From contig NZ_WODA01000025.1 of assembly GCF_009729855.1 (NCBI RefSeq), forward strand, positions 789,519 to 853,518: 64,000 nt of DNA. Reading direction: 5' to 3'. Of this stretch, positions 51,847-60,786 are shown piece by piece; the stretch's first letter is position 1, and every line of letters starts with the position of its first letter. The notes below the pieces were generated by a model that was given only the letters and a program-made list of their open reading frames with translations, had not been told where the DNA came from and did not search any database. The DNA is from Agromyces luteolus. GTDB taxonomy: Bacteria; Actinomycetota; Actinomycetes; Actinomycetales; Microbacteriaceae. The position numbers and the translations under genes were made by a program.

Positions 51847-52446
51847 TCAGGCCGCGGGCGCGGTGGCGACGCCCGGGCCGCTGCTCGCGCCGGGCACGTC
51901 GATCCCGTAGGCGAGGATGTGCACGGGCGTGCCGTCGGGCCGCGAGAACGTGAACTCGCGGTCCTCGAGCCGCTCGAAGCCCATGCGCTCGTAGAGCCGG
52001 CGCGCCGGCCGCATCTGCTCGCCCGTGTTGAGCACGACCCGACGGATGCCGCGGCTCACGGCGAGCGAGAGCACGTGCCGCACCATGGCCTCGCCGACGC
52101 CACGCCCACGCGCGGCCGCCGCGACGCCGAGGAACCGGAAGTCGAGTTCGTCCTCGTGCCGCGCGACGGCGGACATGCGCCGACCCGGTCGCGGGAGCGT
52201 CACGGTGCCGAGCAGTTCGCCGGTCACCGTGTCGGCGGCGACCCAGACCTCGTGCTCGCGCGCACGCTCGCCGACGGCCTCGATCTCGTCGAGGTAGGCC
52301 TCGGTCAGCTCGTAGTCGCCCGCGTACGCGTCGCGCACGAGTCGTCCGACCAGCGGGATCTCGTCGTCGCGCATGCGTCGCATCGCCACCCCGTCGGCGG
52401 TCGAGGCGGGGAGGCGGAACGTCGGGATCGATTCGGTGGTGGGCAT
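51847..52446 (-). CDS. GNAT-family N-acetyltransferase
   Basis: A 199-aa acetyl-CoA-dependent acetyltransferase. The CoA pyrophosphate loop is FLGVAAAARGRGVGEAMVRH (RGRGVG), and the late motif ARRLYERMGFERLEDREF is typical. The acceptor is unknown. TAGGCT lies 7 nt before the ATG. The C-terminal 20 residues are Ala/Gly/Pro-rich. Confidence 0.88.
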   Translation of the reverse strand: MPTTESIPTFRLPASTADGVAMRRMRDDEIPLVGRLVRDAYAGDYELTEAYLDEIEAVGERAREHEVWVAADTVTGELLGTVTLPRPGRRMSAVARHEDELDFRFLGVAAAARGRGVGEAMVRHVLSLAVSRGIRRVVLNTGEQMRPARRLYERMGFERLEDREFTFSRPDGTPVHILAYGIDVPGASSGPGVATAPAA

Positions 52447-52497
52447 CCGATCCAGCCTACGCGTCGACGGCTGTGCCTCCGCCGGGTACCGCGCGCA

Positions 52498-52531
52498 GCG
52501 ACGGCCGGGGATCGCGTTCCCCGGCCGTCGC
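52498..52531. terminator. Strong 14-bp hairpin downstream of thuA-like gene
   Basis: A perfect 14-bp stem (GCGACGGCCGGGGA/TCCCCGGCCGTCGC) with a 6-nt loop, 15 nt after the stop of the secreted ThuA-domain gene on the minus strand. There is no clear T-tract. Confidence 0.65.
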
Positions 52532-52545
52532 CCGTTTCGGCGAGG

Positions 52546-53646
52546 TCAGCCGGTCAGGCCGACCTGCCACTCGATGAGGTCGCCGATCTTCGCCACGAGC
52601 ACGTCGTCCTGCAGGCCGTGGGCCTTCCCCTGGGCCTGGCGGAGGATTGCCGCAGCGGAGGCGTGGTCGCCGGCATCAGCGGCGGCTTCGGCCTCGGCGA
52701 GGTACTCGCCCACGCCGCTGCCGAGCATCTGCGCGCGCATCGATCCGTCCGCGAGCCCGTCGAGGACGCCCCCGACCTCGCCGAAGGTCACGCAGTCGCC
52801 GCCGCCCTCGACGACGCCGGCGGTCCACTCGATCCCCCCGAGGATGTGGCTGAGGAACAGCGGGTCCGACCACGCGGCATCCACGTGCCCGGCCCCCTCG
52901 TACCACGACCGGCCGCCCTCGAAGTTGTGGCACCACGCGATGGGGTGGTCGGCGCCCATGGCGCCGCTGCCCGGGTTGTACGTCGACTCGTCGAGCGTGA
53001 GCAGCACGTGCACGTCGTCGCGCGGGTTGGTCGTGAAGTTGTACCACTCGTCGAAGCGCACCCACTCGGTCGGCAGCATCTCGGTCGACGGATGCGCCGG
53101 GCTCTCGACGCGCATCGTGGCGGTCTGCTGCGCGGGGTGGTTGCGGAACCGGGCGCTGCCGCCGGTCAACTCGCTGTACCAGGGCACGGTGTGCATCGAA
53201 TCGGTCGCCGCGTGCAGACCGACGTAGCCGCCCCCGCCGCGGATGTAGCCCTGGAACGCCGCGAGCTCGGTGTCGTTCAGCAGGCGGGGCCGGTTCGGGT
53301 CGAGGTTGTTGGTCGCGTCCACGGGCGAGGCGAAGATGATCGTGGCGTACGTCGACAGGTCATCGGCGGTCGTGAACGGCGAGCTCGCGAGCGTCAGCGC
53401 GGGCTGCCCGGGCGAGTTGCCCTGTGGCGGATCCCACACGTCGACGTCGAAGCCGTGCTCCTCGCCGAGCGCGATGATCGCGTTCGTGGTGTCGTCGATG
53501 TGCGAGTGGCGGAACCCGAGGGTCTCGCCGACGACGAGCACCTCGTAGTCGTCGTCCGCCTGGGCGGGTGCCGCGGCGATGCCGAGGCCGAGCGTGAGGC
53601 CGACGGCGCAGAGCCCCGTGACGGCGAGCTTGGCAGGTTGCTTCAT
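52546..53646 (-). CDS. Secreted ThuA-domain (trehalose-utilisation-like) protein
   Basis: A 366-aa exported protein. Signal peptide of about 29 residues (basic MKQPAK, then AVTGLCAVGLTLGLGIAAAP, cleavage after AQA). The ThuA/glutamine-amidotransferase-like fold is shown by YEVLVVGETLGFRHSHID, GGGGYVGLHAATDSMHTVPWY and MGADHPIAWCHNFEGGRSWY (quoted in fragments). A C-terminal helical part (from about 290) resembles a repeat-binding module. Family members are linked to sugar use; activity is unknown. An imperfect palindrome overlaps the promoter region. Confidence 0.85.
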   Translation of the reverse strand: MKQPAKLAVTGLCAVGLTLGLGIAAAPAQADDDYEVLVVGETLGFRHSHIDDTTNAIIALGEEHGFDVDVWDPPQGNSPGQPALTLASSPFTTADDLSTYATIIFASPVDATNNLDPNRPRLLNDTELAAFQGYIRGGGGYVGLHAATDSMHTVPWYSELTGGSARFRNHPAQQTATMRVESPAHPSTEMLPTEWVRFDEWYNFTTNPRDDVHVLLTLDESTYNPGSGAMGADHPIAWCHNFEGGRSWYEGAGHVDAAWSDPLFLSHILGGIEWTAGVVEGGGDCVTFGEVGGVLDGLADGSMRAQMLGSGVGEYLAEAEAAADAGDHASAAAILRQAQGKAHGLQDDVLVAKIGDLIEWQVGLTG

Positions 53647-53697
53647 GGGTCGTTCTCCCCTTCGAGTGGACCGTTCCGGTGCCGCCTGAACCGCTGA

Positions 53698-53720
53698 ATA
53701 TGTTGCGTCAGGCGACATAT
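53698..53720. promoter_or_regulatory. Operator-like palindrome upstream of thuA-like gene
   Basis: ATATGTTGC and GCGACATAT form an inverted repeat with one mismatch, in an AT-richer intergenic stretch (53690-53830), about 50 nt before the gene. It is of the type bound by LacI or GntR regulators. Confidence 0.45.
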
Positions 53721-53928
53721 TGCGCGACCGACACTATTCGGCGGCGTCGGGAGATGTCAATCCCTTCCGTCGATACCTGTGCACTACGTGAGCATCTTTT
53801 GTCGTCATCGACATCAAAGTGCGCAGATGCGCAATGTCGGTGCATTCCGGCGGAGATGCGCCCGTCGGACGCACGATTCTGCGAATCCGCGGCGAATGCC
53901 TGCGCGTGCTGCGACGTAGCCTTGAAGC

Positions 53929-55302
53929 GTGACAGCGTTCGTCTCAGCCCTCGACCTGTTCTCGATCGGCGTCGGCCCCTCGAGTTCGCACACGGTCGGA
54001 CCCATGCGGGCCGCGCGGATGTTCGTCGACGGTCTGGCCGCCGATGGCCGCCTCGAGCGCGTGCGCCGCATCACCTGCTCGCTCTACGGTTCGCTCGGGG
54101 CGACGGGGCTCGGTCACGGCACGCCCGACGCCGTGGTCGCCGGCCTCGGCGGGCTCGCCCCGCACGACTGCGACCCCGACGACGTGCGCAGCGCGTGGGC
54201 GAGGCTCGGCGACGGTGCCGAGGTCCTCCTCGCCGGTCACCACGCCGTGCGGATGTCGCAGGCCGACGTCTCCCTCGAACCCCGCACCCGGCTTCCCGGT
54301 CACCCGAACGCGCTCACCCTGCAGGCGTGGGGTGACGACGACGCACTCCCGATCGCCGAGGGGACGTACTACTCGGTCGGCGGCGGCTTCATCCGTCGTG
54401 ACGGCGACGCGCCCGACCAGGCCGAGGCGCTGCGCCATCCGCTGCCCTACTCGAACGCGGCGGAGCTGCTCGCGCTCTGCCAGGAGCACGGCGTGAGCCT
54501 CTGCGACATCTCCTGGCGGAACGAGGTCGCAGTGCACGGCGAAGAGGGCATCGTCGCCGGCCTCGACGCGATCTGGGACGCCATGGCCGAGTGCGTCTCG
54601 CACGGGCTCGCCACCGAGGGCACCCTCCCCGGCGGCCTCCGCGTGAAGCGCCGCGCGCCCGAGGTCCGCCGCCGTCTCGAGGAATACGACCGCGACGAGC
54701 ACGTGCGGGACACGTCCACCGAATGGCTGCACGCCTTCGCGCTCGCCGTCAACGAGGAGAACGCCTCGGGCGGCCGGGTCGTGACCGCGCCGACGAACGG
54801 AGCGGCCGGCATCATCCCCGCGGTCGGCCACTACTACCTCAAGTACGTGCCGGGCGCCGACCGCGAGGGCATCCGACGCTACCTGCTCACCGCGTCGGCG
54901 ATCGCGAGCCTCGTGAAGAGGAACGCGTCGATCTCGGGCGCGGAGGGTGGATGCCAGGCCGAGGTCGGCTCCGCGTGCGCGATGGCCGCGGGCGGCCTGT
55001 GCGCCGTGCTCGGCGGTACGCCGGCGCAGATCGAGAACGCAGCGGAGATCGCGATGGAGCACCACCTCGGGCTCACGTGCGACCCGGTCGCCGGGCTCGT
55101 GCAGGTGCCCTGCATCGAGCGCAACGCGATCGCCGCGTCGACCGCGGTGTCGGCCGCGCGCCTCGCCCTGCACGGCGACGGCACGCACGTCGTCTCGCTC
55201 GACACCGTGATCGAGACGATGCGCCAGACCGGGATCGACATGATGTCGAAGTACAAGGAGACGAGCGAGGGCGGCCTCGCGGTGAACGTCATCGAGTGCT
55301 GA
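53929..55302 (+). CDS. sdaA: L-serine ammonia-lyase (Fe-S)
   Basis: A 457-aa fused alpha+beta L-serine dehydratase converting serine to pyruvate and ammonia. The N-terminal part has ALDLFSIGVGPSSSHTVGPM; the catalytic part has TAPTNGAAGIIPAV. The [4Fe-4S] cysteines are in EGGCQAEVGSACAMA and GLTCDPVAGLVQVPCIERN. The C-terminus MMSKYKETSEGGLAVN is standard. The GTG start has TAGCCT exactly 6 nt upstream (53917-53922), a leaderless candidate. It is a single-gene unit. Confidence 0.96.
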   Translation: MTAFVSALDLFSIGVGPSSSHTVGPMRAARMFVDGLAADGRLERVRRITCSLYGSLGATGLGHGTPDAVVAGLGGLAPHDCDPDDVRSAWARLGDGAEVLLAGHHAVRMSQADVSLEPRTRLPGHPNALTLQAWGDDDALPIAEGTYYSVGGGFIRRDGDAPDQAEALRHPLPYSNAAELLALCQEHGVSLCDISWRNEVAVHGEEGIVAGLDAIWDAMAECVSHGLATEGTLPGGLRVKRRAPEVRRRLEEYDRDEHVRDTSTEWLHAFALAVNEENASGGRVVTAPTNGAAGIIPAVGHYYLKYVPGADREGIRRYLLTASAIASLVKRNASISGAEGGCQAEVGSACAMAAGGLCAVLGGTPAQIENAAEIAMEHHLGLTCDPVAGLVQVPCIERNAIAASTAVSAARLALHGDGTHVVSLDTVIETMRQTGIDMMSKYKETSEGGLAVNVIEC

Positions 55303-55366
55303 ACCGGGCCGTGTCCCCCGGATGGGTCGCTTCCGCCGCAGGCCGCGACTCTGCGAAGGTAGCCGG

Positions 55367-55558
55367 GTGGACCCGAACATCGACCCCGGCATGGTCGGCG
55401 GCCTGAGCGTCGCCGCCCTCATCATCGGCTCGCTCATCTACTTGGCGATCATCGCGCTGAGCCTCTGGATCGGCTACCTGATCATCAAGGCCGCCGTCCG
55501 CAACGGCCTCCGCGAGCACACGCTCTGGCTCGAGCAGCGGCGAGGCCCGCTGCGCTGA
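55367..55558 (+). CDS. Small single-helix membrane protein
   Basis: About 63 aa from GTG 55367: a short acidic N-terminus, one long hydrophobic helix (VAALIIGSLIYLAIIALSLW) and a basic cytoplasmic tail ending LEQRRGPLR. I do not recognise a family. An in-frame ATG at 55322 would add 15 Arg-rich residues. It lies 64 nt after sdaA and may be co-transcribed. Confidence 0.55.
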   Translation: MDPNIDPGMVGGLSVAALIIGSLIYLAIIALSLWIGYLIIKAAVRNGLREHTLWLEQRRGPLR

Positions 55559-55631
55559 TCGCGCCCGCACGACGACTCGGCCCGTCGTCGACGCGCGCGG
55601 ACGCATCCCGCCGCCCCGCGCCCGTGTCCCC

Positions 55632-56141
55632 CTAACAGGCGCACTCGACGACCGGGCCGCCCGTCTCGACGTTGGTCAGCGTGTCGACCGCACGCCGCTC
55701 GCGCCCGCCGTCGCGCTCGACCTCGAACCCCTCGCGCACCCAGTACTCGAAGCCGCCGAGCATCTCCTTCACCGGGTGCCCGAGGCTCGCGAACGCGAGC
55801 GCCGCGCGCGTCGCACCGTTGCAGCCGGGGCCCCAGCAGTACACGACGACCGGCGTCCCCGGGGCGAACCGCGTCGGAGCGACCTCCGCGATGCGACGCC
55901 CGGGAAGGTGCACCGCCCCGGGGATGCGACCGGCCGCCCAGGCGGCCTCGCTGCGCGTGTCGACGAGCACGAAGCCGGGGTCGGATGCGCCGAGCGCCGC
56001 CGACACGTCGGAGACGTCGGTCTCGAAGCCGAGTCGCGCGCGGAAGTGGCGCACGGCCTCCTCCGGCGTGGCGACGTGGGCGAAGAGCCCGTCGACGGAT
56101 GCCGCGGCGGCGGCGGGCACGGGAGCGATCGCGTTCGACAT
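55632..56141 (-). CDS. Rhodanese-like sulfurtransferase domain protein
   Basis: A 169-aa protein. The rhodanese domain runs from about residue 50, with FVLVDTRSEAAWAAGRIPGA and the active-site loop VVYCWGPGCNGATRAAL; the usual CxxxxGC position holds Cys, so it is probably active. GGFEYWVREGFEVE is typical of the fold's end. The C-terminus ends in ECAC. It transfers sulfane sulfur; the partner is unknown. Confidence 0.87.
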   Translation of the reverse strand: MSNAIAPVPAAAAASVDGLFAHVATPEEAVRHFRARLGFETDVSDVSAALGASDPGFVLVDTRSEAAWAAGRIPGAVHLPGRRIAEVAPTRFAPGTPVVVYCWGPGCNGATRAALAFASLGHPVKEMLGGFEYWVREGFEVERDGGRERRAVDTLTNVETGGPVVECAC

Positions 56142-56284
56142 GCTCCGATGCTCGCACCGAGCTCACCGGATGACGGGCACGAATCCGGCCCGCGTTGCGC
56201 GACATCCCGCCAGATCGCCGGACCGCGTCCTCGTCCTCGGGGCATGCGTGCCGCCCGATGCCCGCGCCCGGGCGCCCCTGGGCG

Positions 56285-57568
56285 TCAGGCGCCGCGGAGG
56301 AACGCGCCGACCGCCGCGCCGAGGGCCGCGAGGTCCTCGACGTGCGCCAGCTCCCGGGCCGAGTGCATCGAGAGCAGCGGCGGTCCGACGTCGACGGTGC
56401 GGATGCCGAGGCGGGTGGCGGTGAGCGGCCCGATCGTCGAGCCGCACGGGATCGCGTTGTTCGACACGAACTCCTGGGTCGGCACGCCCGCTGCGCGGCA
56501 CGCCGCCGCCCAGAGCGCCGCGCCCGAGGCATCCGTCGCGTACCGCTGGTTCGCGTTGAGCTTCAGCAGCGGCCCGCCGCCGAGCACGGGACGGTTCACC
56601 GGGTCGTGCCGCTCGGGGTAGTTCGGGTGCACGGCGTGGCCGGCGTCGCTCGAGACGTGCGACGACGCGGCGAACGCGCGGCGGCGCTCCTCAACGCCCG
56701 CGCCGAGCCCCGCGCCGATGCGGGCCAGCACGTCGTCGAGGAAGGGCCCGCTCGCGCCCGACCGCGAGTCCGAGCCGAGCTCCTCGTGGTCGAAGGCGGC
56801 GAGGACACTGATGTGCCCCGCGTCGGCGGGCGCGTCGAGGATCGCGGTGAGCCCGGCATGGACGGAGGTCAGGTTGTCCATCCGCCCGGCGGCGAGGAAC
56901 ACGTCGCCCCGGCCGAACCGGGCGGGCGCCGCCGCGTCGACGACGTGCACGTCGTGCCCGACGACCTCGTCGGCGTCGACGCCGGCGAGCGCGGCGAGGT
57001 GGGCGACGATGTCGGCCGGGTCGCCGATCGTCTCCACGCCCCAGATCGGCTGCACGTGGCGCTGCTTGTCGAGCGTGAGGCCGTCGGTGTTGACGCCGCG
57101 GTCGAGGTGCACCGCGAGCTGCGGGATGCGCAGCAGCGGGCCCGTGGCGACGAGGTGGGTCGCGCCGTCGCGCGTGGCGAGTCGGCCGGCGAGGCGCAGC
57201 TCCCGGTCGAGCCAGGAGTTCAGCAACGGCCCGCCGTAGACCTCGACGTTCGCCTGCGAGAGACCGGCCGCCGCGCTCGACGGGTTCGGCTTGAGCTTGA
57301 ACGACGGCGAGTCGGTGTGCGCGCCGAGGATCCGGAACGGCGTGGTCGCCTCCGCGCCGGCGGGCTGCACCCAGGCGATCACCGCGCCGTCGCGGACGAC
57401 GACCCGGCGTCCGGGGTCGCTCGGCCACGCGTCGCGCTCGTCGAGCCGGTCGAACCCGGCCTGCTCGAGGCGGCGGGCCACCTCCTCGGCCGCGTGGTAC
57501 GACGACGGCGATGCCGTCACGAACGCGGTGAAGTCCTCGATGTACGCGTCGACGTCAGGGGTGCCCAT
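56285..57568 (-). CDS. M18-family aminopeptidase
   Basis: A 427-aa zinc metalloaminopeptidase of the aspartyl aminopeptidase family. Metal-site segments are ILGAHTDSPSFKLKPNP, AAGRMDNLTSVHAGL, AAFDHEELGSDSRSGASGPF and LLSMHSARELAHVEDL (fragments). The length is as expected for the bacterial form. It forms a cytosolic tetrahedral dodecamer in relatives. CAAGAT lies 6 nt before the ATG, with GGAGGG adjacent. Confidence 0.93.
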   Translation of the reverse strand: MGTPDVDAYIEDFTAFVTASPSSYHAAEEVARRLEQAGFDRLDERDAWPSDPGRRVVVRDGAVIAWVQPAGAEATTPFRILGAHTDSPSFKLKPNPSSAAAGLSQANVEVYGGPLLNSWLDRELRLAGRLATRDGATHLVATGPLLRIPQLAVHLDRGVNTDGLTLDKQRHVQPIWGVETIGDPADIVAHLAALAGVDADEVVGHDVHVVDAAAPARFGRGDVFLAAGRMDNLTSVHAGLTAILDAPADAGHISVLAAFDHEELGSDSRSGASGPFLDDVLARIGAGLGAGVEERRRAFAASSHVSSDAGHAVHPNYPERHDPVNRPVLGGGPLLKLNANQRYATDASGAALWAAACRAAGVPTQEFVSNNAIPCGSTIGPLTATRLGIRTVDVGPPLLSMHSARELAHVEDLAALGAAVGAFLRGA

Positions 57569-57665
57569 CCCTCCATCTTGGCAAACCTCGGACGGTGCCC
57601 CGGACCGCCGCCGTGCCGCGCCGTGCCGGCGCCGCCGGCCGGCCGCGGGTCCCAGGTCGACGCCG

Positions 57666-58598
57666 TCAGGCGAACCGGATGGTCGCCTGCAGCCGGGCCC
57701 GGATCTCCATGACGTCCGCACCGCCGAGCAGGGGCGACCCGGGGATGCCCTCGCGGATCGCGCTCGCGAGCCGCGACCGCCGCGCGAGCACGACCGCCGC
57801 GCCGCGCACGGACCCGCCGACCTCGAGCGGCATCGCGGCGTCCTCGTCGGGCACGACCACCACGAGCGCCGTCGGCTTGACCCGCGCCGCGCGGGCGACG
57901 GCCTTCGCGCGTGCGGCGAGCAACCGGATGGGCCGCTCGCCGTCGAGCGCCTCGCCGACGAGCTCGCCGCGCTTGAACGCGACCGGTCCGCCCCAGTCCT
58001 CCGACTGGATCGCGAGGAGACCGGTCGGGCCGAGCACGAGGTGGTCGAGCTTGGGCGGGAACCCCGGGCCGGCGGCATCCGTCGCGATGTCGTGCCAGAC
58101 CGTGTAGGCGATGCCGAGGGTCGCGAGCGCGCGGGCGGTCTCCTCCTCGGCGAGCGCGTCGGCGAGCACGTGACGGATGTCGCGCGGCGCCGACCGCACG
58201 AGCGCCGCGTCGTACGGGTCGTCGAGCGTCACGCCGCGGCCCGCCCACTCGCGGATGAGGTCGAGGTAGCGCTCGCGCGTCCAGCCGCCCGGGTGCCCGT
58301 ACGCGCGGGCCATGGGCCGCGAGTCGCGGCGCGGGCGAGGGGCCGCGGGCGCCCACGCCTCGTGCTGGGGCTCGGCCATGCCGCCGCCCGACCCGCGGTC
58401 GAACGCCGCACGCGCCTCGGGGGTGCCGACGAGCTCCCAGGCGCGTTGCACGGCGTGGAACCGCGTGGCATCGCCGCCCGTGTCGGGGTGGGCGTGCCGC
58501 AACGCTCGCCGGTACGCGAGGCGCAGTGACGCGGCGTCCGCGTCGGAGGAGACGCCGAGCACCTCGTAGGGCGAATCGGACAGAGGGGAGTCGGGCAT
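57666..58598 (-). CDS. J-domain protein with a NERD-like C-terminal domain
   Basis: About 310 aa. The N-terminal J domain (residues 8-70) has SPYEVLGVSSDADAASLRLAY and the HPD tripeptide in LRHAHPDTGG, so it should stimulate a DnaK-type ATPase. From about 150 to 300 a NERD-like (nuclease-related) region follows: LDHLVLGPTGLLAIQSEDW. The usual catalytic E-x-K of active NERD domains is not evident (QSE). A TATCCT box at 58624-58629 favours the ATG at 58598; a GTG at 58622 is possible. Confidence 0.75.
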   Translation of the reverse strand: MPDSPLSDSPYEVLGVSSDADAASLRLAYRRALRHAHPDTGGDATRFHAVQRAWELVGTPEARAAFDRGSGGGMAEPQHEAWAPAAPRPRRDSRPMARAYGHPGGWTRERYLDLIREWAGRGVTLDDPYDAALVRSAPRDIRHVLADALAEEETARALATLGIAYTVWHDIATDAAGPGFPPKLDHLVLGPTGLLAIQSEDWGGPVAFKRGELVGEALDGERPIRLLAARAKAVARAARVKPTALVVVVPDEDAAMPLEVGGSVRGAAVVLARRSRLASAIREGIPGSPLLGGADVMEIRARLQATIRFA

Positions 58599-58673
58599 GG
58601 GCTCGCTTTCGGTGGCAGCCACGAGGATACCGCCGCCGTCGGGGATCTCGCCGTGCGCCGCCTCCGAGACGGC

Positions 58674-60266
58674 TCAGGCGACGACCGGGCGCAGCATCCC
58701 GCCGGCGACGAGCTCGCGCGTCGCCGGCGCGAGCTCGTCCCAGAGCTCGGCGCGATCGACCTCGAGCAGGTCGGCGATCGCATCGACGAGCACGCCGAGC
58801 GGCAGGTCCCCGTCGGCCGCCCCGACGAGCGCCGCGAGCCCGGTGCCCGCGTCGACGACCCGGCCGAAGCCGCCGCCCTGGCGGAGGAGGATCACCGTCG
58901 GCTGCTCGGCGCCCGGCCAGTGGTGCCGTTCCTCCGTCACGTCCTCGGCGACCGCGAGGCGCAGGGCGCGGAGCGCGGCGTCGTCGAGCGCGCCGACGAG
59001 GTCGGACGCCGCGAGGCACGTCTCGAGGTGCGCGGCGAGACCGCCGGTGACGTCGCCGAGCGGTCCGTGAAGCCGCTCGGCGCGCGCGAGGACCGGTGCG
59101 CGGCCCTCGACGGAACGGCGCAGGAGCACGTACCCGAACCCGACCGACTCGACGGCGCGACTCGCGAAGTCCTCGAGCCACGCGCCGTGCAGGTCCTCGA
59201 ACTCGGGCGTGCCCGGCCTGGTCCCGCCGTCGCGGATCCACGTCTCGGCGTACTCGCTCGGGTCCTGCCGCTCGCGTTCGACGACCCAGTACTCCAGGCC
59301 CGCCTCGGCGGCCCATCCGGCGACGCGTTCGAGCCCGTCGGCGAGGTCGTCTCCCGCGCGCCGGTACTCCCAGTTGCCGAGCAGCTGCGCGATCCCGCCG
59401 GGGGCGAGGCGATCGGCGGCGCCGCGCACGACCGCCTCGACGATCGCGTCGCCCACCATTCCGCCGTCGCGGTAGTCGTACGCGGGGACGCCGTCGCGTC
59501 GTGGCGTGATCACGAAGGGCGGGTTCGAGACGATGCGGTCCACCCGCTCGTCGCCGAGCGGCTCGTAGAGGCTGCCGAGCCGGAACTCGACGCCGTCGAT
59601 GCCGTTGAGCCGCGCGTTCAGCCGGGCGAACCGCAGCGCGCGTTCCGAGATGTCGCTCGCGATGACGCGGTCACTGAACCGCGACGCGTGCATCGCCTGG
59701 ATGCCGCACCCGGTGCCGAGGTCGAACGCGGTCGCGATCGACCGCTGCAGCAGGAGGCCGCTGAGCGTCATGGATGCGCCACCGACGCCGAGCACGTACT
59801 CCTCGGGGAGTGCGCCGCCGGTCGCGAGCTCGCCGGGGTCGGATGCGATCCACCACTCCCCCCGGCCGGCGGCATCGTCGAACGCGTACGGACGCAGGTC
59901 CACCCGCGGCGCGGCGAGGGCGCCCTCGACGTTCACCAGGCCGAGCGCTGCGGCGCGGTCGATGCCGAGCCCCGGCAGGGCCTCGGCGAGGTCGACGGAT
60001 GCCACGGGCACGCCGAGCACGAAGCACCGCACGAGCGTCGCGAGCGGCCGCTCGTCGGGCTCGACGTCGGCGAGCGCCCGGAGGGCGGGGACGCGATGGC
60101 CCCGGCGGAGGGCGGCACCCGGGTGGGTGGACGTCTCGGCGGCGCCGCGCTCCCACAGTGCCTCGATCCCCGCGACCGTGTACCCCGCGGCACCCAGGTC
60201 GGCCGCGAGCGCGTCCACCGACTCGGGGTCGGGTGCGTCGTCGGGCCCGCCGGCGGGTGTGCTCAC
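58674..60266 (-). CDS. SAM-dependent methyltransferase with NPPF motif
   Basis: A 530-aa protein. The central Rossmann domain has TAFDLGTGCGIQAMHASRF (motif I), VIASDISERALRFA and the catalytic-type IVSNPPFVITP (NPPF), as in HemK/RsmC-like N- or rRNA methyltransferases. About 140 N-terminal residues and about 190 C-terminal residues flank it; the C-terminal part looks like a winged-helix-type region. The target is unknown. The GTG at 60266 is used. Confidence 0.85.
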   Translation of the reverse strand: MSTPAGGPDDAPDPESVDALAADLGAAGYTVAGIEALWERGAAETSTHPGAALRRGHRVPALRALADVEPDERPLATLVRCFVLGVPVASVDLAEALPGLGIDRAAALGLVNVEGALAAPRVDLRPYAFDDAAGRGEWWIASDPGELATGGALPEEYVLGVGGASMTLSGLLLQRSIATAFDLGTGCGIQAMHASRFSDRVIASDISERALRFARLNARLNGIDGVEFRLGSLYEPLGDERVDRIVSNPPFVITPRRDGVPAYDYRDGGMVGDAIVEAVVRGAADRLAPGGIAQLLGNWEYRRAGDDLADGLERVAGWAAEAGLEYWVVERERQDPSEYAETWIRDGGTRPGTPEFEDLHGAWLEDFASRAVESVGFGYVLLRRSVEGRAPVLARAERLHGPLGDVTGGLAAHLETCLAASDLVGALDDAALRALRLAVAEDVTEERHHWPGAEQPTVILLRQGGGFGRVVDAGTGLAALVGAADGDLPLGVLVDAIADLLEVDRAELWDELAPATRELVAGGMLRPVVA

Positions 60267-60384
60267 GATGGTATTCAACCAGCCGAGCCGCCTCCGTCGC
60301 CCGTTCGTCATCCGCCGGCCACCGCACGTCCATGCGCCGCCGGCCCGTGTAACCCGGACGACACACGTCCCGGGTACGGTCGGT

Positions 60385-60390
60385 TACGAT
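60385..60390 (+). promoter_or_regulatory. -10 box TACGAT for the 60415 gene
   Basis: A TAnnnT box; a leader of about 18 nt follows with the strong Shine-Dalgarno GAGGGGAGG before the ATG at 60415. Confidence 0.45.
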
Positions 60391-60414
60391 CGGACGAGCG
60401 AGGGGAGGTCGCAC

Positions 60415-60747
60415 ATGGCAGAGCCGACCACGCTCGAGCGCCTGCGACAGGACGCGCGAGACGAACTCGCCGCACTCATCGAACTGCGGTGCCGCCTCGG
60501 CGAGGACCCGTGGGCCTTCCTGCCCGAGCTGCCGTCGGTCGACGAGCAGGTCGTCGCGACGCTCCGCGAGGAGCGCCTGCACTCCGAGCGCTGGAGCCCC
60601 GCCCGGGCGCGCGCCTACCATCCGACCGCGCGACGCGGCGCCGCCGAGCGCTTCGAGTTCGAGATCCTCCGCGACATCGCGCTCGATCACCCCGAACTCA
60701 GCACCGCGGTGTGGAGCCTGCTCGGCCGGGTCCCGACCGCCTGGTGA
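60415..60747 (+). CDS. Hypothetical small acidic/basic helical protein
   Basis: A 110-aa soluble protein, mostly helical, beginning MAEPTTLERLRQDARDELAAL. It has an even mix of Arg and Glu and no cysteine except one near residue 27. I do not recognise the family. The strong ribosome site and -10 box support expression. It is convergent with pnuC, with a hairpin between. Confidence 0.65.
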   Translation: MAEPTTLERLRQDARDELAALIELRCRLGEDPWAFLPELPSVDEQVVATLREERLHSERWSPARARAYHPTARRGAAERFEFEILRDIALDHPELSTAVWSLLGRVPTAW

Positions 60748-60754
60748 CCGGCCG

Positions 60755-60775
60755 CCCGGCGTCCGTCACGCCGGG
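60755..60775. terminator. Bidirectional terminator hairpin
   Basis: A perfect 8-bp stem CCCGGCGT/ACGCCGGG with a 5-nt loop lies between the convergent 60415 gene and pnuC. Confidence 0.6.
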
Positions 60776-60786
60776 TCGACGGCGGG

